Counted from the stretch's first letter, positions 35,700 through 45,329 are shown. The stretch is DNA of 64,000 nucleotides from Asanoa sp. WMMD1127 (GCF_029626225.1 NZ_JARUBP010000001.1:868001-932000); one strand, 5' to 3'. Notes: generated by a model not told the origin, from the sequence alone. Translations and numbers: made by a program.

Positions 35700-36222
35700 C
35701 GCGCACCTCGTCGGCCAGCACGCCGAGCCGGGCCGAGGTGTGGTCGATCCACCGCAGGTCGGCCTCGATGTGGAAGAGCTGGTAGTCGGCCAGGATCGCG
35801 TCCTGGTTGCTGGTGGCGGCGCGCCGCGCCCGGGTCAGCGCGGCCATCGCCTCGAGGTGCAGGGCCCGCTGGGCGTCTAGGTAGCGGTCGGCCGGACGCC
35901 CGGAAAGCAGCGCCAGCACCACTTTGGTGAACAGCACCGGCTGCAGCAGTGGCTGCGGGGCCTCGGGCTCGCCGAGCCAGGCGCCGAGGTCGGTGACCCC
36001 GTCGTCGGTGATCGCATAGCGCTTCCGGTCGGGACCGGCGCCGGCCTCGACACCGACGACCTCGATCAGCCCGTCGCGGGTGAGCTGGGCGAGCGCGCGG
36101 TAGACCTGACCGAACCGGACGGGCTTCACCCCACCGAACCGCTTGTCATAGGACTGCTTGAGGTCATAGCCGTGCCGGGCGGACCGTTCGAGCAGACCGA
36201 GCAACGCGTACGAGACAGTCAC
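35680..36222 (-). CDS. PadR-family regulator with C-terminal Vir-type domain
   Basis: The 180-residue protein has an N-terminal PadR winged helix (SYALLGLLERSARHGYDLK, QVYRALAQLTRDGLIEV, KRYAITDDG) and a C-terminal helical dimerisation domain (residues 95-180), the larger PadR subclass. It heads the exporter operon, a layout common for drug-responsive exporters. GTG 36222 lies seven bases downstream of TATAGT (36230-36235, minus strand), so the mRNA is probably leaderless. Confidence 0.9.
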   Translation of the reverse strand: MTVSYALLGLLERSARHGYDLKQSYDKRFGGVKPVRFGQVYRALAQLTRDGLIEVVGVEAGAGPDRKRYAITDDGVTDLGAWLGEPEAPQPLLQPVLFTKVVLALLSGRPADRYLDAQRALHLEAMAALTRARRAATSNQDAILADYQLFHIEADLRWIDHTSARLGVLADEVRDAVDRP

Positions 36223-36229
36223 AGGCGTG

Positions 36230-36248
36230 ACTATACCCAGTGAGTATA
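36230..36248. promoter_or_regulatory. Operator/promoter of the PadR-ABC operon
   Basis: TATAC (36232-36236) and GTATA (36244-36248) are inverted around CCAGTGA and overlap the TATAGT -10 element of the minus-strand operon. This is consistent with autorepression. Confidence 0.6.
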
Positions 36249-36252
36249 CACA

Positions 36253-36663
36253 ATGGAAGTAGTCGGGGTTGCATCTCCACCCGCCAACCACCGCCGCTGG
36301 GACCTCGCGGCGGTCGCCCGCCTCGACCTGGTCCGGACCCTCCGGGATCTCGGCCTCGACCTGCCGACGATCAAGGGCGTGCTGGCCGAGGACCTGACCG
36401 TCGCTGACCATCGAGGTGCGCGACCGGGTCACCGAGGCGATCGCCGCCGGCATCGACCCGGCGACGCCGGCGGCGGCCGCAGTGCTGGCCGACGTGGTCA
36501 CCCGCTCGCCGAGACGTTCGAGACGGCGGACAGCGTCGACTATCGCGGCACGCTGCTGGAGCGGCTGCGCACCGCGAACGACCCACGGGTCGAGCGCTAC
36601 GTCCGCCTGATCGGGATCATCAACGACTGGCCGGCCACGCCACCGCCGGCGCCGGTTGGCTGA
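36253..36663 (+). pseudogene. MerR-family regulator remnant (truncated and frameshifted)
   Basis: Three blocks resemble one MerR-type regulator but sit in two frames. Block 1 (to about 36405) reads WDLAAVARLDLVRTLRDLGLDLPTIKGVL, which begins in the middle of the HTH region, so the N-terminus is missing. Block 2 (about 36408-36505, other frame) reads VRDRVTEAIAAGIDPATP. Block 3, back in the first frame, reads TADSVDYRGTLLERLRTANDP and ends VERYVRLIGIINDWP, like the C-terminal effector region of such regulators. At least two frameshifts and an internal deletion explain this. Confidence 0.7.
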
Positions 36664-36666
36664 TCA

Positions 36667-36699
36667 CCGCTCTCGGCCACCACCGGCGGCCGTGAGCGG
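36667..36699 (-). terminator. Terminator of the second peptide-transport operon
   Basis: CCGCTC-TC-GGCC pairs with GGCC-GT-GAGCGG around a 9-base loop, three bases beyond the stop of the last ATPase gene. Confidence 0.6.
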
Positions 36700-36701
36700 A
36701 C

Positions 36702-37739
36702 CTACCTGATGACGCCGTCCTCCGGGAAGTGGCAGGCGGCCGCCGCGCCGTTGGGCTTGATGGTCAGCGGCGGCTCTTCGGTCGCGCAGACCTCCTGCGC
36801 CTTCCAGCACCGGGTGCGGAAGCGACAGCCCGACGGCGGGTTCAGCGGCGTCGGGACGTCGCCTTCGAGGCGGATGCGGCCCGATGCGCCCATCTTGGTC
36901 ACGTCCGGCACCGCCGAGAGCAGCGCCCGGGTGTACGGGTGGGCCGGGCGCTCGTAGATCGCGTCGCGGTCACCGATCTCGACGATCTTGCCGAGGTACA
37001 TGACGGCGATCCGCTGGCAGAAGTGGCGCACCACGGCCAGGTCGTGCGCGATGAAGACGAACGCGAGGTCGAGCTCGCGCTGCAGCTCGCGGAGCAGGTT
37101 GATGACCTGGGCCTGGATCGACACGTCGAGGGCCGACACCGGCTCGTCGGCGACGATGATCTTCGGCCGCAGGGCGAGCGCGCGGGCCACGCCGATGCGC
37201 TGCCGCTGACCGCCCGAGAACTCGTGCGGATAGCGGTTGTAGTGCTCCGGGTTGAGGCCGACCAGCTCGAGCAGCTCCTGGACGCGCTTCTTCACGCCAC
37301 CAGGCGGGTTGATGCCGTTGACCTGCAGCGGCATCGCCACGATCCGGCCCACCGTGTGCCGCGGGTTCAGCGACGCGTACGGGTCCTGGAAGATGATCTG
37401 CATGTCCTGCCGCAGCTGCCGCAGGCCGCCGCCCTTCGCGTGGGTGATGTCCTTGCCCTCGAAGGTGATCCTTCCGGACGTGGACTCCAGCAGGCGGACC
37501 AGCATGCGGCCGGTGGTCGTCTTGCCGCAGCCCGACTCGCCCACGAGGCCGAGGGTCTCGCCCGGGCGCACCGAGAAGCTCACATCGTCGACCGCGCGCA
37601 CCAGACCGGTCTTGCCGAACATGCCGGACCGCACCGGGAAGTGCTTGGTGAGGTTTTCGACGACCAGCAACGGCTCGCCGGACGGGCGGGACGGCTCGAC
37701 CGGCTGCGTGCCGGGCTGCTGGACCAGGGTCTCGGTCAT
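36702..37739 (-). CDS. Peptide ABC transporter ATPase, DppF type
   Basis: The 345-residue ATPase has Walker A GESGCGKT, signature FSGGQRQRI, Walker [12 protein letters not shown] and a C-terminal Cys cluster [15 protein letters not shown]. It is the last gene of the second complete peptide importer in this window, in the order permease C, binding protein, permease B, ATPase D, ATPase F. Its start overlaps the previous ATPase stop by four bases. Confidence 0.94.
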   Translation of the reverse strand: MTETLVQQPGTQPVEPSRPSGEPLLVVENLTKHFPVRSGMFGKTGLVRAVDDVSFSVRPGETLGLVGESGCGKTTTGRMLVRLLESTSGRITFEGKDITHAKGGGLRQLRQDMQIIFQDPYASLNPRHTVGRIVAMPLQVNGINPPGGVKKRVQELLELVGLNPEHYNRYPHEFSGGQRQRIGVARALALRPKIIVADEPVSALDVSIQAQVINLLRELQRELDLAFVFIAHDLAVVRHFCQRIAVMYLGKIVEIGDRDAIYERPAHPYTRALLSAVPDVTKMGASGRIRLEGDVPTPLNPPSGCRFRTRCWKAQEVCATEEPPLTIKPNGAAAACHFPEDGVIR

Positions 37740-38818
37740 TGCGCGACTCCAGCGGACGGTGCGATGTCTTCGGCGTAGAACTTCTTGCGGTCCGCCTCGG
37801 ACAGATGACAGGCCACCAGGTGACCGCGTTCCTGCACCTGGTGCAGCTCGGGCACGTCGGTGAACGAGCGGTCGCCGTTGCGGCCCGCGTAGCGGCAGCG
37901 CGGGTGGAAGGCACAGCCGCTCGGCAGGTTGATCAGCGAGGGCGGGTTGCCCTTGATCGGCACGAGGTCGGCCTCGGCGTTGCCGTGCAGCGAGGGCACG
38001 CTGGCCAGCAGACCCCAGGTGTAGGGGTGCTGGGGGCGGCGCATGACCTGCTCGACGCTGCCGAACTCGACGGCCCGGCCGCCGTACATCACCAGCACCT
38101 CGTCGGCGACCTGGGCGACCACGCCGAGGTCGTGGGTGATCATGATGATCGCGGAGTTGAACTCGCGCTGCAGGTCTTCGAGCAGGTCGAGGATCTGGGC
38201 CTGCACGGTGACGTCGAGGGCGGTGGTCGGCTCGTCGGCGATCAGCAGGTCAGGGTCGTTGACCAGGGCCATCGCGATCATCGCGCGCTGGCGCATGCCG
38301 CCCGAGAACTCGTGCGGGTAGGAGTCCGCGCGGCGTGCCGGCTGCGGGATGCCGACCCGGCCCAGCATGTCGATCGCGCGCTTCTTGGCCTCGCTCTTCG
38401 ACGCGTTGGGGTGGTGGACCTTGTAGGCCTCGGCGATCTGGGCGCCCACCTTGTAATAGGGGTGGAGCGCGGACAGCGGGTCCTGGAAGATCATCGACAT
38501 GTCGCGGCCGCGCAGCCGCCGGCTCTGCTCCTCGGACATGCCGACGACGTTGCGGCCGCCGACCGAGATCTCGCCGGAGATGCGGGCCCGCTTGGTGTTG
38601 TGCAGGCCCATGATGGTCAGCGACGTGACGCTCTTGCCGGATCCGGACTCGCCGACGATGCCGAGGGTCCGGCCGCGCTCGACCTCGAACGACACCCCGT
38701 CGACAGCCTTGACGACGCCGTCTTCGGTCGGGAACTGCACCCGGAGGTCCTTGACCCGCAGGTACGGGCCGGTGTCGTTGGTCGTCGGGCTCTGCGGCGC
38801 CGAGGCTGGTGCGGTCAC
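37736..38818 (-). CDS. Peptide ABC transporter ATPase, DppD type
   Basis: The 360-residue ATPase has Walker A GESGSGKS, signature FSGGMRQRA, Walker [12 protein letters not shown], switch His ITHDLG, and a C-terminal region with [12 protein letters not shown], which has fewer Cys than its paralogue at 10909. The N-terminus is short, in contrast with the Pro/Tyr-rich extension of that paralogue. Confidence 0.94.
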   Translation of the reverse strand: MTAPASAPQSPTTNDTGPYLRVKDLRVQFPTEDGVVKAVDGVSFEVERGRTLGIVGESGSGKSVTSLTIMGLHNTKRARISGEISVGGRNVVGMSEEQSRRLRGRDMSMIFQDPLSALHPYYKVGAQIAEAYKVHHPNASKSEAKKRAIDMLGRVGIPQPARRADSYPHEFSGGMRQRAMIAMALVNDPDLLIADEPTTALDVTVQAQILDLLEDLQREFNSAIIMITHDLGVVAQVADEVLVMYGGRAVEFGSVEQVMRRPQHPYTWGLLASVPSLHGNAEADLVPIKGNPPSLINLPSGCAFHPRCRYAGRNGDRSFTDVPELHQVQERGHLVACHLSEADRKKFYAEDIAPSAGVAQ

Positions 38819-38837
38819 TGTTGTTCTCCCTCGCGCT

Positions 38838-39830
38838 TCAGCTCAGCCGGACCCGTGGGTCGATCACGGCGTACAGCACGTCAACGATCAGGTTGGCCAC
38901 GACGATGAACACCGCGGCCAGGAGCACCGTCGCCACCACGATGGGCAGGTTCAGGAAGTTGACCGCTTCGACGGTCTCCTTGCCCAGCCCGCGGAGGCCG
39001 AAGATGGTCTCGGTGATGAACGTGCCACCGAGCGACGCGCCGATGTCGAGGCCGGCGATCGTCACGATGGGCGTGATCGCCGCGCGCAACGCGTGCTTGG
39101 TGTAGACCCGGCGCAGCGGCAGACCCTTGGAGCGGGCGGTGCGCACGTAGTCCTCGGAGAGGGTCTCCAGCATCTGGGCACGGGACAACCGGGCGTAGAT
39201 CGCCGAGTTGAGGAAGCCCAGCGTGACCCAGGGCAGAATGAGCCCGCTGGCCCACTTGAGTGGGTTCTCGGTCAGCGGGGTGTAGGACGGGAACGGCAGC
39301 AGGCCGGTCGCGTAGACGAACGCGTAGAGCAGGATCAGGCCGAAGAAGAACACCTGCATCGACGCGCCGGTCAGCGAGATGCCGATCGCCACCTTGTCGA
39401 ACATGGTGCCTCTGCGGAGCGCCGAGATCATGCCCAATGAGACGCCTATCAGCAACCACAGGACGGCCGCGCCGAAGACGATGCTGGCGGTGACCGGCAG
39501 GGTCCGGCCCAGGATGGCGGTCACCGACTCGTTGTTGCGGAACGAGAAGCCGAGGCAGGGGGCGTCGCAGCGCTGCTCGAAGGCGGTGCCCTCGGCGTAC
39601 GTGCGCCCGACGAAGACGCCCTTCATGAAGCCGGTGTATTGCTCGACGATGGGTTCGCGCAGACCGAGGCGCGTCTCCACCGCCGCGATGCTGGCCGGGT
39701 CGCAGTTCTTCCCGCACATGACCTTCGCCGGCGACGAAGGCACCGCGAAGAACAGCCCGAAGACGATGATGCTGATCGCGATGATCGTCGTGAGGCCGAC
39801 GAGCACGCGGCGCGTGATGAACCGGACCAT
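38838..39830 (-). CDS. Peptide ABC transporter permease, DppB type
   Basis: The 330-residue membrane protein starts VRFITRRVLVGLTTIIAISI. It has a large external loop with four Cys (KVMCGKNCDP and QRCDAPCLGF), six helices and an EAA loop DYVRTARSKGLPLRRVYTKH. The four loop Cys, probably two disulphides, are typical of an actinobacterial subgroup. ATG 39830 is chosen because AGGTG lies six bases upstream; a GTG at 39839 is possible. Confidence 0.92.
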   Translation of the reverse strand: MVRFITRRVLVGLTTIIAISIIVFGLFFAVPSSPAKVMCGKNCDPASIAAVETRLGLREPIVEQYTGFMKGVFVGRTYAEGTAFEQRCDAPCLGFSFRNNESVTAILGRTLPVTASIVFGAAVLWLLIGVSLGMISALRRGTMFDKVAIGISLTGASMQVFFFGLILLYAFVYATGLLPFPSYTPLTENPLKWASGLILPWVTLGFLNSAIYARLSRAQMLETLSEDYVRTARSKGLPLRRVYTKHALRAAITPIVTIAGLDIGASLGGTFITETIFGLRGLGKETVEAVNFLNLPIVVATVLLAAVFIVVANLIVDVLYAVIDPRVRLS

Positions 39831-39861
39831 TGGGGGCACCTATCCGATGGAGATCGCCGGC

Positions 39862-39903
39862 CGGGTGCGGGTGGCTGTCCTGGTGGGAAGCCACCCGCAC
39901 CCG
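39862..39903 (-). terminator. Intra-operon hairpin after the second binding-protein gene
   Basis: A perfect 15-bp stem (plus-strand left arm CGGGTGCGGGTGGCT) with a 12-base loop lies between the binding-protein gene and the downstream permease gene. It parallels the hairpin at 8937-8970 in the first peptide operon. Confidence 0.65.
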
Positions 39904-39920
39904 ATCAGTAGCGGAACGGG

Positions 39921-41669
39921 TTACTGCTTGACGTAGATCTTGTTGAGCTGGATCACGCCGAACGCGTCACTCAGGAAGGCATTGCCGACCTTCGAGCCGA
40001 ACAGCTCGTGAGTGGCGTCGTAGTAGGCCGGGATCTCGGGCAAGTAGTCAGTCATGATCTTCTTGTCGAGAGCCATCCACGCGGCGTCCTGCTCGGCGGC
40101 CGGCAGGGTCTTGATCCGGTCGATCTCCGCGTCGACGGTCGGCTCGGCGAAGTAGGCCAGGTTCTGGTTGCCCTCGTCGACGATCTCGCGGCTGTCGTAC
40201 AGCGGCGGGATGATCGTCGAACCGGTCGGCCAGTCCGAGCCCCAACCGTGCAGGTACAGGTCGAACGGAGTGTTCTTCCGGCCAACCTCGTCGTAGTAGC
40301 TGGTCGCCTCGATCGCCTTGAGCGTCACCTGGAAGCCGGCCTTGACCAGGCTGGCCCGGATCGCCTCGGCCTGCGCCGTGCGAAGCGGGGTGTTGCTGTG
40401 GGCGAGCACCAGCGGCGGCGGGGTGGTGCCGCCGAGGATCTCCTTGACCTTGTTGACGTCACCGGTCGCCGGAGCGTTGTAGGCGTCGTACTTCTCGAAG
40501 CCCGCGGTGGTCGGGGACATCAGCGTGCTGGCCGGCGTGCCGGCCGAGGTGCCACCGATCGCCTTGAGCGCGGCGTCGCGGTCGAGGCCGTAGTAGAGCG
40601 CCTCACGGATCTTCTTGTCCTTGATCCGCTGGTTGTTGACACCCAGGTACCAGACGTACTGCGTCGGGCCCTTGGCGACCCGCTCCGCGACACCAGCGGC
40701 GGTGGTGCGAGGCAGGACGGCCGGAGGCGTGTCACCCCAGGTCAGCGACGCCTGGTCGGCCGGCGCGTCGGCGACGAGCCGCTCCGCGATCTGCTGCTGC
40801 TCGAGACCGAACGAGAACTTGATGCTGTCCGGGTAAGCGGTGCGGATCGGGTCGGTGTTGGCGTCCCAGTTGGGGTTGCGCTCGAGCTCGAGCAGGTTGT
40901 CACGGGTGTAGCTCTTGACCTTGTACGGGCCCGAGGAGAACGGACGCAGGTCGTACTGACCCTTGGTGTCCTTCGCCTGCGGAACCGGCGCGGTCGTCGG
41001 CAGCGCGGCCGCGTACGGCATGTCGCAGTGCGGGTCCGCGAAGGTGAACTTGATGGTCTTGTCGTCCGGGGTCTCGACGCCGGCCGGCATCTGGCCACCC
41101 TCGTAGGGGCCCTTGTAGGTGGCGTTGTAGGTGCCACCCGGGTAGAGCCACTGCTGGATGTAGTGCGGACCCTCGTTGAGCTCGGGGGCGAAGCTACGGG
41201 CCAGGCCGTAGGCGACGTCCTTCGAGGTGACCGCCGAGCCGTCCTCGTACTTCAGGCCGTCGCGGAGCTTGAACTCCCAGACCTTGCAGTCCTTGTTGAC
41301 GTCGGTGCCCGGGTTGGTGGCCAGGTCGCCGACCAGCGTCATCTTGCCGCTGCCGTCCTCCTGGTAACCGTTGAGCGACCGGTAGATCAGGTTGCCCATG
41401 ACCTGCTGGACGTTGACGTAGTTACGAGCCGGGTCGAGGTGCTCGACGTCCGACAGCTGCATGACCGTGATGGTGCCGCCCTTGGTGGCGCCATCGACGG
41501 CCTTGGCCGGGCCAGTGTTGTCGGCGGCCTCGTAGGAGATCGACCCCGTCTGGGTCTTGGCCTCCGTCGAGCCACCGTTCTCACCACCGGACGTGGTTTC
41601 AGAACAACCCGCGGCGGTAATCGCCACGGCAAGAGCGCCGACGATCAGCGCCCCTCCCTTAATTCGCAC
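39921..41669 (-). CDS. Peptide ABC transporter substrate-binding lipoprotein (family 5)
   Basis: The 582-residue protein has a signal peptide and a lipobox TAAGC near residue 22, followed by a Ser/Gly/Thr linker. Family signatures include MQLSDVEHLDPARNYVNVQQ at the mature N-terminus, CKVWEFKLRDGLKYEDGS, and the C-terminal DAFGVIQLNKIYVKQ. It should capture peptides for the adjacent permeases. GTG 41669 has GGGAGA six bases upstream. It differs clearly from the binding protein at 7289, so the two importers probably have different substrates. Confidence 0.93.
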   Translation of the reverse strand: MRIKGGALIVGALAVAITAAGCSETTSGGENGGSTEAKTQTGSISYEAADNTGPAKAVDGATKGGTITVMQLSDVEHLDPARNYVNVQQVMGNLIYRSLNGYQEDGSGKMTLVGDLATNPGTDVNKDCKVWEFKLRDGLKYEDGSAVTSKDVAYGLARSFAPELNEGPHYIQQWLYPGGTYNATYKGPYEGGQMPAGVETPDDKTIKFTFADPHCDMPYAAALPTTAPVPQAKDTKGQYDLRPFSSGPYKVKSYTRDNLLELERNPNWDANTDPIRTAYPDSIKFSFGLEQQQIAERLVADAPADQASLTWGDTPPAVLPRTTAAGVAERVAKGPTQYVWYLGVNNQRIKDKKIREALYYGLDRDAALKAIGGTSAGTPASTLMSPTTAGFEKYDAYNAPATGDVNKVKEILGGTTPPPLVLAHSNTPLRTAQAEAIRASLVKAGFQVTLKAIEATSYYDEVGRKNTPFDLYLHGWGSDWPTGSTIIPPLYDSREIVDEGNQNLAYFAEPTVDAEIDRIKTLPAAEQDAAWMALDKKIMTDYLPEIPAYYDATHELFGSKVGNAFLSDAFGVIQLNKIYVKQ

Positions 41670-41758
41670 GATCTTCTCCCTTCCCGCCCGGCTGGGGCTC
41701 CCTCAGCTCCCGAGATTTCCGAACGAAACGTGCGTGTGCAAAGACTTGTGGTCGCGGG

Positions 41759-42808
41759 TTATCGCGTGGACTTCGGGTCCAGGGCGTCACGCAGTGAGTC
41801 ACCGAGCAGGTTGAATGCCAGGACCAGAATGAAGATCGTCAGGCCGGGCCACAGCGTGTAGAACGGGTCGCTGGCGACGTAGGCGATCGAGTTGAAGATC
41901 ATCCGACCGAGGTCGGGGGTGGGCTCGATGACACCGATGTTGACGAAGGCCAGCGCGGCCTCGGTGGTGATGAAGGCCGGCACGTTGAGCGACAGCGTGA
42001 CCAGGATGGGCGCCCAGATGTTGGGCAGCAGCTGCCGGAAGAGGATGTGCCGGGTGCCCGCGCCGGCCGCCCGGGCCGCCTCGACGAACTCGCGCTCGCG
42101 CAGGGCGATCACCTGGCCGCGCACGAGGCGGGCGGTGTAGGTCCAGCTGAACAGGCCGAAGGTCGCGATGATCAGGCCGACCCGGAAGCTCGCGGGGATC
42201 GCGTCACGCTCGCCGAAGAAGCGGTCCTCGACGATCGGGATGACCGCCAGCGCGAAGATCAGGAACGGGAAGGCCAGCGTCAGGTCGATCACCCAGTTGA
42301 TCGCGCTGTCGAGCCAGCCCCGGGCGTAGCCCGCCATGATGCCGATCAGCACGCCGATGGTCGACGCGACGATCGCCGAGGCGAACGCGATCAGCAGCGA
42401 CGTGCGCATGCCGTAGACCAGCTGCATCAGGATGTCGCGGCCGTTGCCGGGCTCGAGGCCGAGCCAGTGGGTGCCGTTCATGCCGCCCGCGTAGCCGAGC
42501 GGCATCGCGAACTCGTTGAGCCGGTCGGTGAACGGCTGCGTCGGCGTCATGCCGCGCAGCTTGCCGATCAACGGCGCCGCCAGCGCGATGATGCCGAGAA
42601 TGGCGAGCGTGATCGCGCTGACCTTCGCCGTATTGTCGCGCTTGAGTCGCAGCCAGGCGAGCTGACCGGGGGAGCGACCGACGAACTCCTTCGCCGCCTT
42701 CTCGACGGGGGCATCGACCGGGGAATTGACCTCCAACGCGACGGTGCCACCCAAGCCGTCGGTAGCGCCGGCCGCGGGGACGTCGGGCGCCGAGTCGGTC
42801 TTCCTCAT
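41759..42808 (-). CDS. Peptide ABC transporter permease, DppC type
   Basis: The 349-residue protein is the first gene of the second peptide operon. It has a 65-residue cytoplasmic N-terminus, then six hydrophobic segments, and an EAA loop EFVEAARAAGAGTRHILFRQLLPN. An operon beginning with the C-type permease, before the binding protein, is a common actinobacterial order. AGGAGG precedes ATG 42808 by nine bases. Confidence 0.92.
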   Translation of the reverse strand: MRKTDSAPDVPAAGATDGLGGTVALEVNSPVDAPVEKAAKEFVGRSPGQLAWLRLKRDNTAKVSAITLAILGIIALAAPLIGKLRGMTPTQPFTDRLNEFAMPLGYAGGMNGTHWLGLEPGNGRDILMQLVYGMRTSLLIAFASAIVASTIGVLIGIMAGYARGWLDSAINWVIDLTLAFPFLIFALAVIPIVEDRFFGERDAIPASFRVGLIIATFGLFSWTYTARLVRGQVIALREREFVEAARAAGAGTRHILFRQLLPNIWAPILVTLSLNVPAFITTEAALAFVNIGVIEPTPDLGRMIFNSIAYVASDPFYTLWPGLTIFILVLAFNLLGDSLRDALDPKSTR

Positions 42809-43293
42809 GGACGGGGGCCTCCTAGATCGGACGAAGGGTCGCTTCGCCTGTTCGGCAAAAGCTAGCCCGCATGAAGCGAGTTCGGAATAGTCGAATGCAT
42901 CGTTCAGATAACAGTGACGTCTCTGAACGAGCAGTCGGGTGTAACAGCGAGCCGACTGTGCACATCAGACAGAAGGTCGCGCAAACCGGACCAATCGACC
43001 TCGATTAGCGTGGTCGATTCGGTCGGTTTTGCGACCTTCCACATGTGAGCCCAGCGCCACCCGCCATCATTCCGGCACGCTCCGTGCAGATGACGAGACG
43101 CGACGGCGGAGATTTTAGGTTGCACGATTGGGGGAACATCAGGGTGGAGTCTTGCGGCCACACGGCGGGTCATGCCACCGCGGTGGGACGTCGATCAGAT
43201 CAACACAGCCGGCGGCGCGGCGCAAGTCGTGGAGCCGGACGAAACAAAGCCTTCACACGGGCGTACGCCGTGATTGCGGTTAAATCCGGAGAT
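42809..43293. other. 485-bp intergenic region, AT-richer, with a long imperfect hairpin
   Basis: It lies upstream of the second peptide operon and downstream of the response-regulator gene. Base composition is lower in GC than the flanks. A 28-bp imperfect inverted repeat at 42972-43039 is its main feature. A 46-codon minus-strand frame (42904-43044) crosses the hairpin, but its third positions are not GC-rich, so it is not called. Confidence 0.5.
42972..43039. repeat. Long imperfect hairpin
   Basis: GAAGGTCGCGCAAACCG-N4-AATCGACC (42972-43000) pairs with GGTCGATT-N4-CGGTTTTGCGACCTTC (43012-43039), about 25 paired bases with a small bulge and an 11-base loop. No T-run follows on either strand. 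It could be the terminator of the two-component operon, a transcript-stability element, or a small mobile-element remnant. Confidence 0.65.
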
Positions 43294-43965
43294 TCAGACT
43301 AGGCGGCGGTCGGCAGCCCAGCGGGACAGCTCGTACCGGTTCGACATCTGGAGCTTGCGCAGCACGTTCGACACGTGCGTCTCCACCGTCTTGATGGAGA
43401 TGTAGAGCTCCTTCGCGATCTCCTTGTAGGCGTAGCCGCGGGCCAGCAGCCGCAGCACCTCGCGCTCCCGGTTGGTGAGCTGGTCGAGCTCGGGGTCGGC
43501 GACCGCGGTGTCGGACCGGCTGGCGAAGGCGTCCAGCACGAAGCCGGCCAGCCGCGGGCTGAAGACGGCATCGCCGTCGGCGACCCGGCGGATCGCGGCG
43601 GCCAGCTCCTCAGAGGAGATGGTCTTGGTGACGTAGCCCCGGGCACCCGCGCGGATCAGGCCGATCACGTCCTCGGCGGCGTCGGAGACGCTCAGCGCCA
43701 GGAAGCGGACCTGCGGATGGGTGCGGCGGACGACCTCGAGCACGGCCCGGCCACCACCGTCGGGCATGTGCACGTCGAGCAGGACCACGTCGGGCTCAAG
43801 CGCGCCGATCCGGCTGACCGCCTCGGCCACGGTGCTGGCCTCCCCGATGACGTCGACCCGACCGGCCAGCTCGGCCCGGACCCCGGCGCGGAACATCGCG
43901 TGGTCGTCGACGACGAAGACCCGCAACGCCTCGGGCGCGTCGGTCGGCGTGGGGTTCTCGCTCAT
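43294..43965 (-). CDS. NarL/LuxR-type response regulator
   Basis: The 223-residue protein has a receiver domain (VFVVDDHAMFRAGV with the Asp pair, phospho-acceptor Asp in VVLLDVHMPDGGG, switch Thr/Ser ALSVSD, Lys in YVTKTIS) and a C-terminal LuxR HTH (LTNREREVLRLLARGYAYKEIAKEL). It is the partner of the kinase encoded directly upstream. ATG 43965 is 7 bases after the kinase stop, with AGGTGAG as binding site. Confidence 0.94.
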   Translation of the reverse strand: MSENPTPTDAPEALRVFVVDDHAMFRAGVRAELAGRVDVIGEASTVAEAVSRIGALEPDVVLLDVHMPDGGGRAVLEVVRRTHPQVRFLALSVSDAAEDVIGLIRAGARGYVTKTISSEELAAAIRRVADGDAVFSPRLAGFVLDAFASRSDTAVADPELDQLTNREREVLRLLARGYAYKEIAKELYISIKTVETHVSNVLRKLQMSNRYELSRWAADRRLV

Positions 43966-43972
43966 CAGGGGC

Positions 43973-45244
43973 TCACCTGTCCTTGCTGCTGGCATTGGCC
44001 GACGCCGGCGCCGGCGCCGACGCGCGGGCGATCGGCAGGAACAATCGCACCTCGGTGCCGGTGCCGGGCTCGCTGCGGATCTCGGACCGGCCGCCGTGCC
44101 GGGCCATCCGACCGATGATCGAGCCGCGTACGCCGTGCCGGGTCTCTTCCACTGTAGAGGGGTCGAAGCCGGCGCCGCGATCGCGGACGAAGACGCTCAG
44201 CTGGTCGGGCTCGACCTCGGCGTAGAGCGAGACGGTCTGGACCTTGGCGTGCCGGGCGGCGTTGACCATGGCCTCGCGGGCCGCGGCGACCAGGGCGCCG
44301 ACCCGCTCGTCGGTCTCCCGGTCGCCGACCACGACGGTCTCGACCGTGATCGCGAAGGTGTCCTCGACCTCGGCGGCCGCCTGCTCGAGCGCGGCCGCGA
44401 ACCGTTCGGTCGGCGAGGCGGTGGGCTTGTAGAGCCAGTTGCGCAACGACCGCTCCTGGCCGCGGGCGAGCCGCTGGACGACCTTGACGTCGCCGGCGTT
44501 GCGCTGGATCAGCGCGAGCGTGTGCAGCACCTGGTCGTGCACCATCGCGGCGACCTCGGCGCGCTCCGTCTCCCGGATGCGGCCCTCGCGCTCGGCGCGG
44601 AGCTGGTTGAAGGTGCGCCACAGGGCGGGACCGGCCACCACCGCGACGCCGAACAGGCCGACCAGCGCGAAGATCACGCCGTTGACCACCGCGCCGATGT
44701 TGCCGGCCGGCGCGTAGACGGCGACCACGCCGATGATGCCGGTGGCGACCAGCACGCCGCCGCCGATGAAGCGCAGCAGAAAGGCCCGCCGGTCGCTCTC
44801 GTCGACCACGGCGGCCAGCCAGGGCATCCGCGGCAACGTCTCGCTCCACTGGCGGCGGCGTTCCGGGTCCGACTGGTGCCAGATGACGCCGGCGCCGACC
44901 GCGACCAGCGCGATCAGCCAGCCGCCGGTGGCCGCGGCCCCGACCGAGTTGAACACGATGCCCTGCGTCACCAGGACGCCTATGCCGATGAGCACGAACG
45001 GCAGCACCTGGGCGGCGCCGCGGCGGGTGGTGTCACCGGGCGTGCGCGGCCGCTGGGGCAGCACCGCCCAGAACGCCGCGTAAAGGAGCAGGCCGAGGCC
45101 GCTGAAGCCCAGCAGCAACAGGAACGCCAGCCGCACCCGGAACGCCGGCACGCCCAGGTGCTCAGCCAGCCCGGCCGCCACACCGGCGACCATGCGTCGG
45201 TCACGGGCGCGGTAGAGGCGGGGTGCGGTCTGCGCGGTGGTCAC
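43973..45244 (-). CDS. PspC-domain sensor histidine kinase
   Basis: The 423-residue kinase begins with a PspC domain (LYRARDRRMVAGVAAGLAEHLG, residues 10-65) and has further membrane helices to about residue 200. A HisKA_3 dimerisation helix follows with phospho-acceptor His in AAMVHDQVLHTLAL, and then an HATPase domain (N-box AREAMVNAARHAK, G1 VRDRGAGFDPS). PspC suggests sensing of envelope stress. GTG 45244 is preceded by GAGGAG. It is divergent from another PspC gene at 45395. Confidence 0.93.
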   Translation of the reverse strand: MTTAQTAPRLYRARDRRMVAGVAAGLAEHLGVPAFRVRLAFLLLLGFSGLGLLLYAAFWAVLPQRPRTPGDTTRRGAAQVLPFVLIGIGVLVTQGIVFNSVGAAATGGWLIALVAVGAGVIWHQSDPERRRQWSETLPRMPWLAAVVDESDRRAFLLRFIGGGVLVATGIIGVVAVYAPAGNIGAVVNGVIFALVGLFGVAVVAGPALWRTFNQLRAEREGRIRETERAEVAAMVHDQVLHTLALIQRNAGDVKVVQRLARGQERSLRNWLYKPTASPTERFAAALEQAAAEVEDTFAITVETVVVGDRETDERVGALVAAAREAMVNAARHAKVQTVSLYAEVEPDQLSVFVRDRGAGFDPSTVEETRHGVRGSIIGRMARHGGRSEIRSEPGTGTEVRLFLPIARASAPAPASANASSKDR

Positions 45245-45329
45245 GGGGCTCCTCTCGGTGATTCCGATCGTCACACGTAGGTCGGCCCGGTGACCACGGG
45301 GAGGCCCCCTAACCTGGGACGCCGGATTT

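Noticed and set aside
42904-43044. 46-codon minus-strand frame upstream of the second peptide operon
   Set aside because: Third positions are not GC-rich, no ribosome binding site or homology is visible, and it crosses the long hairpin.
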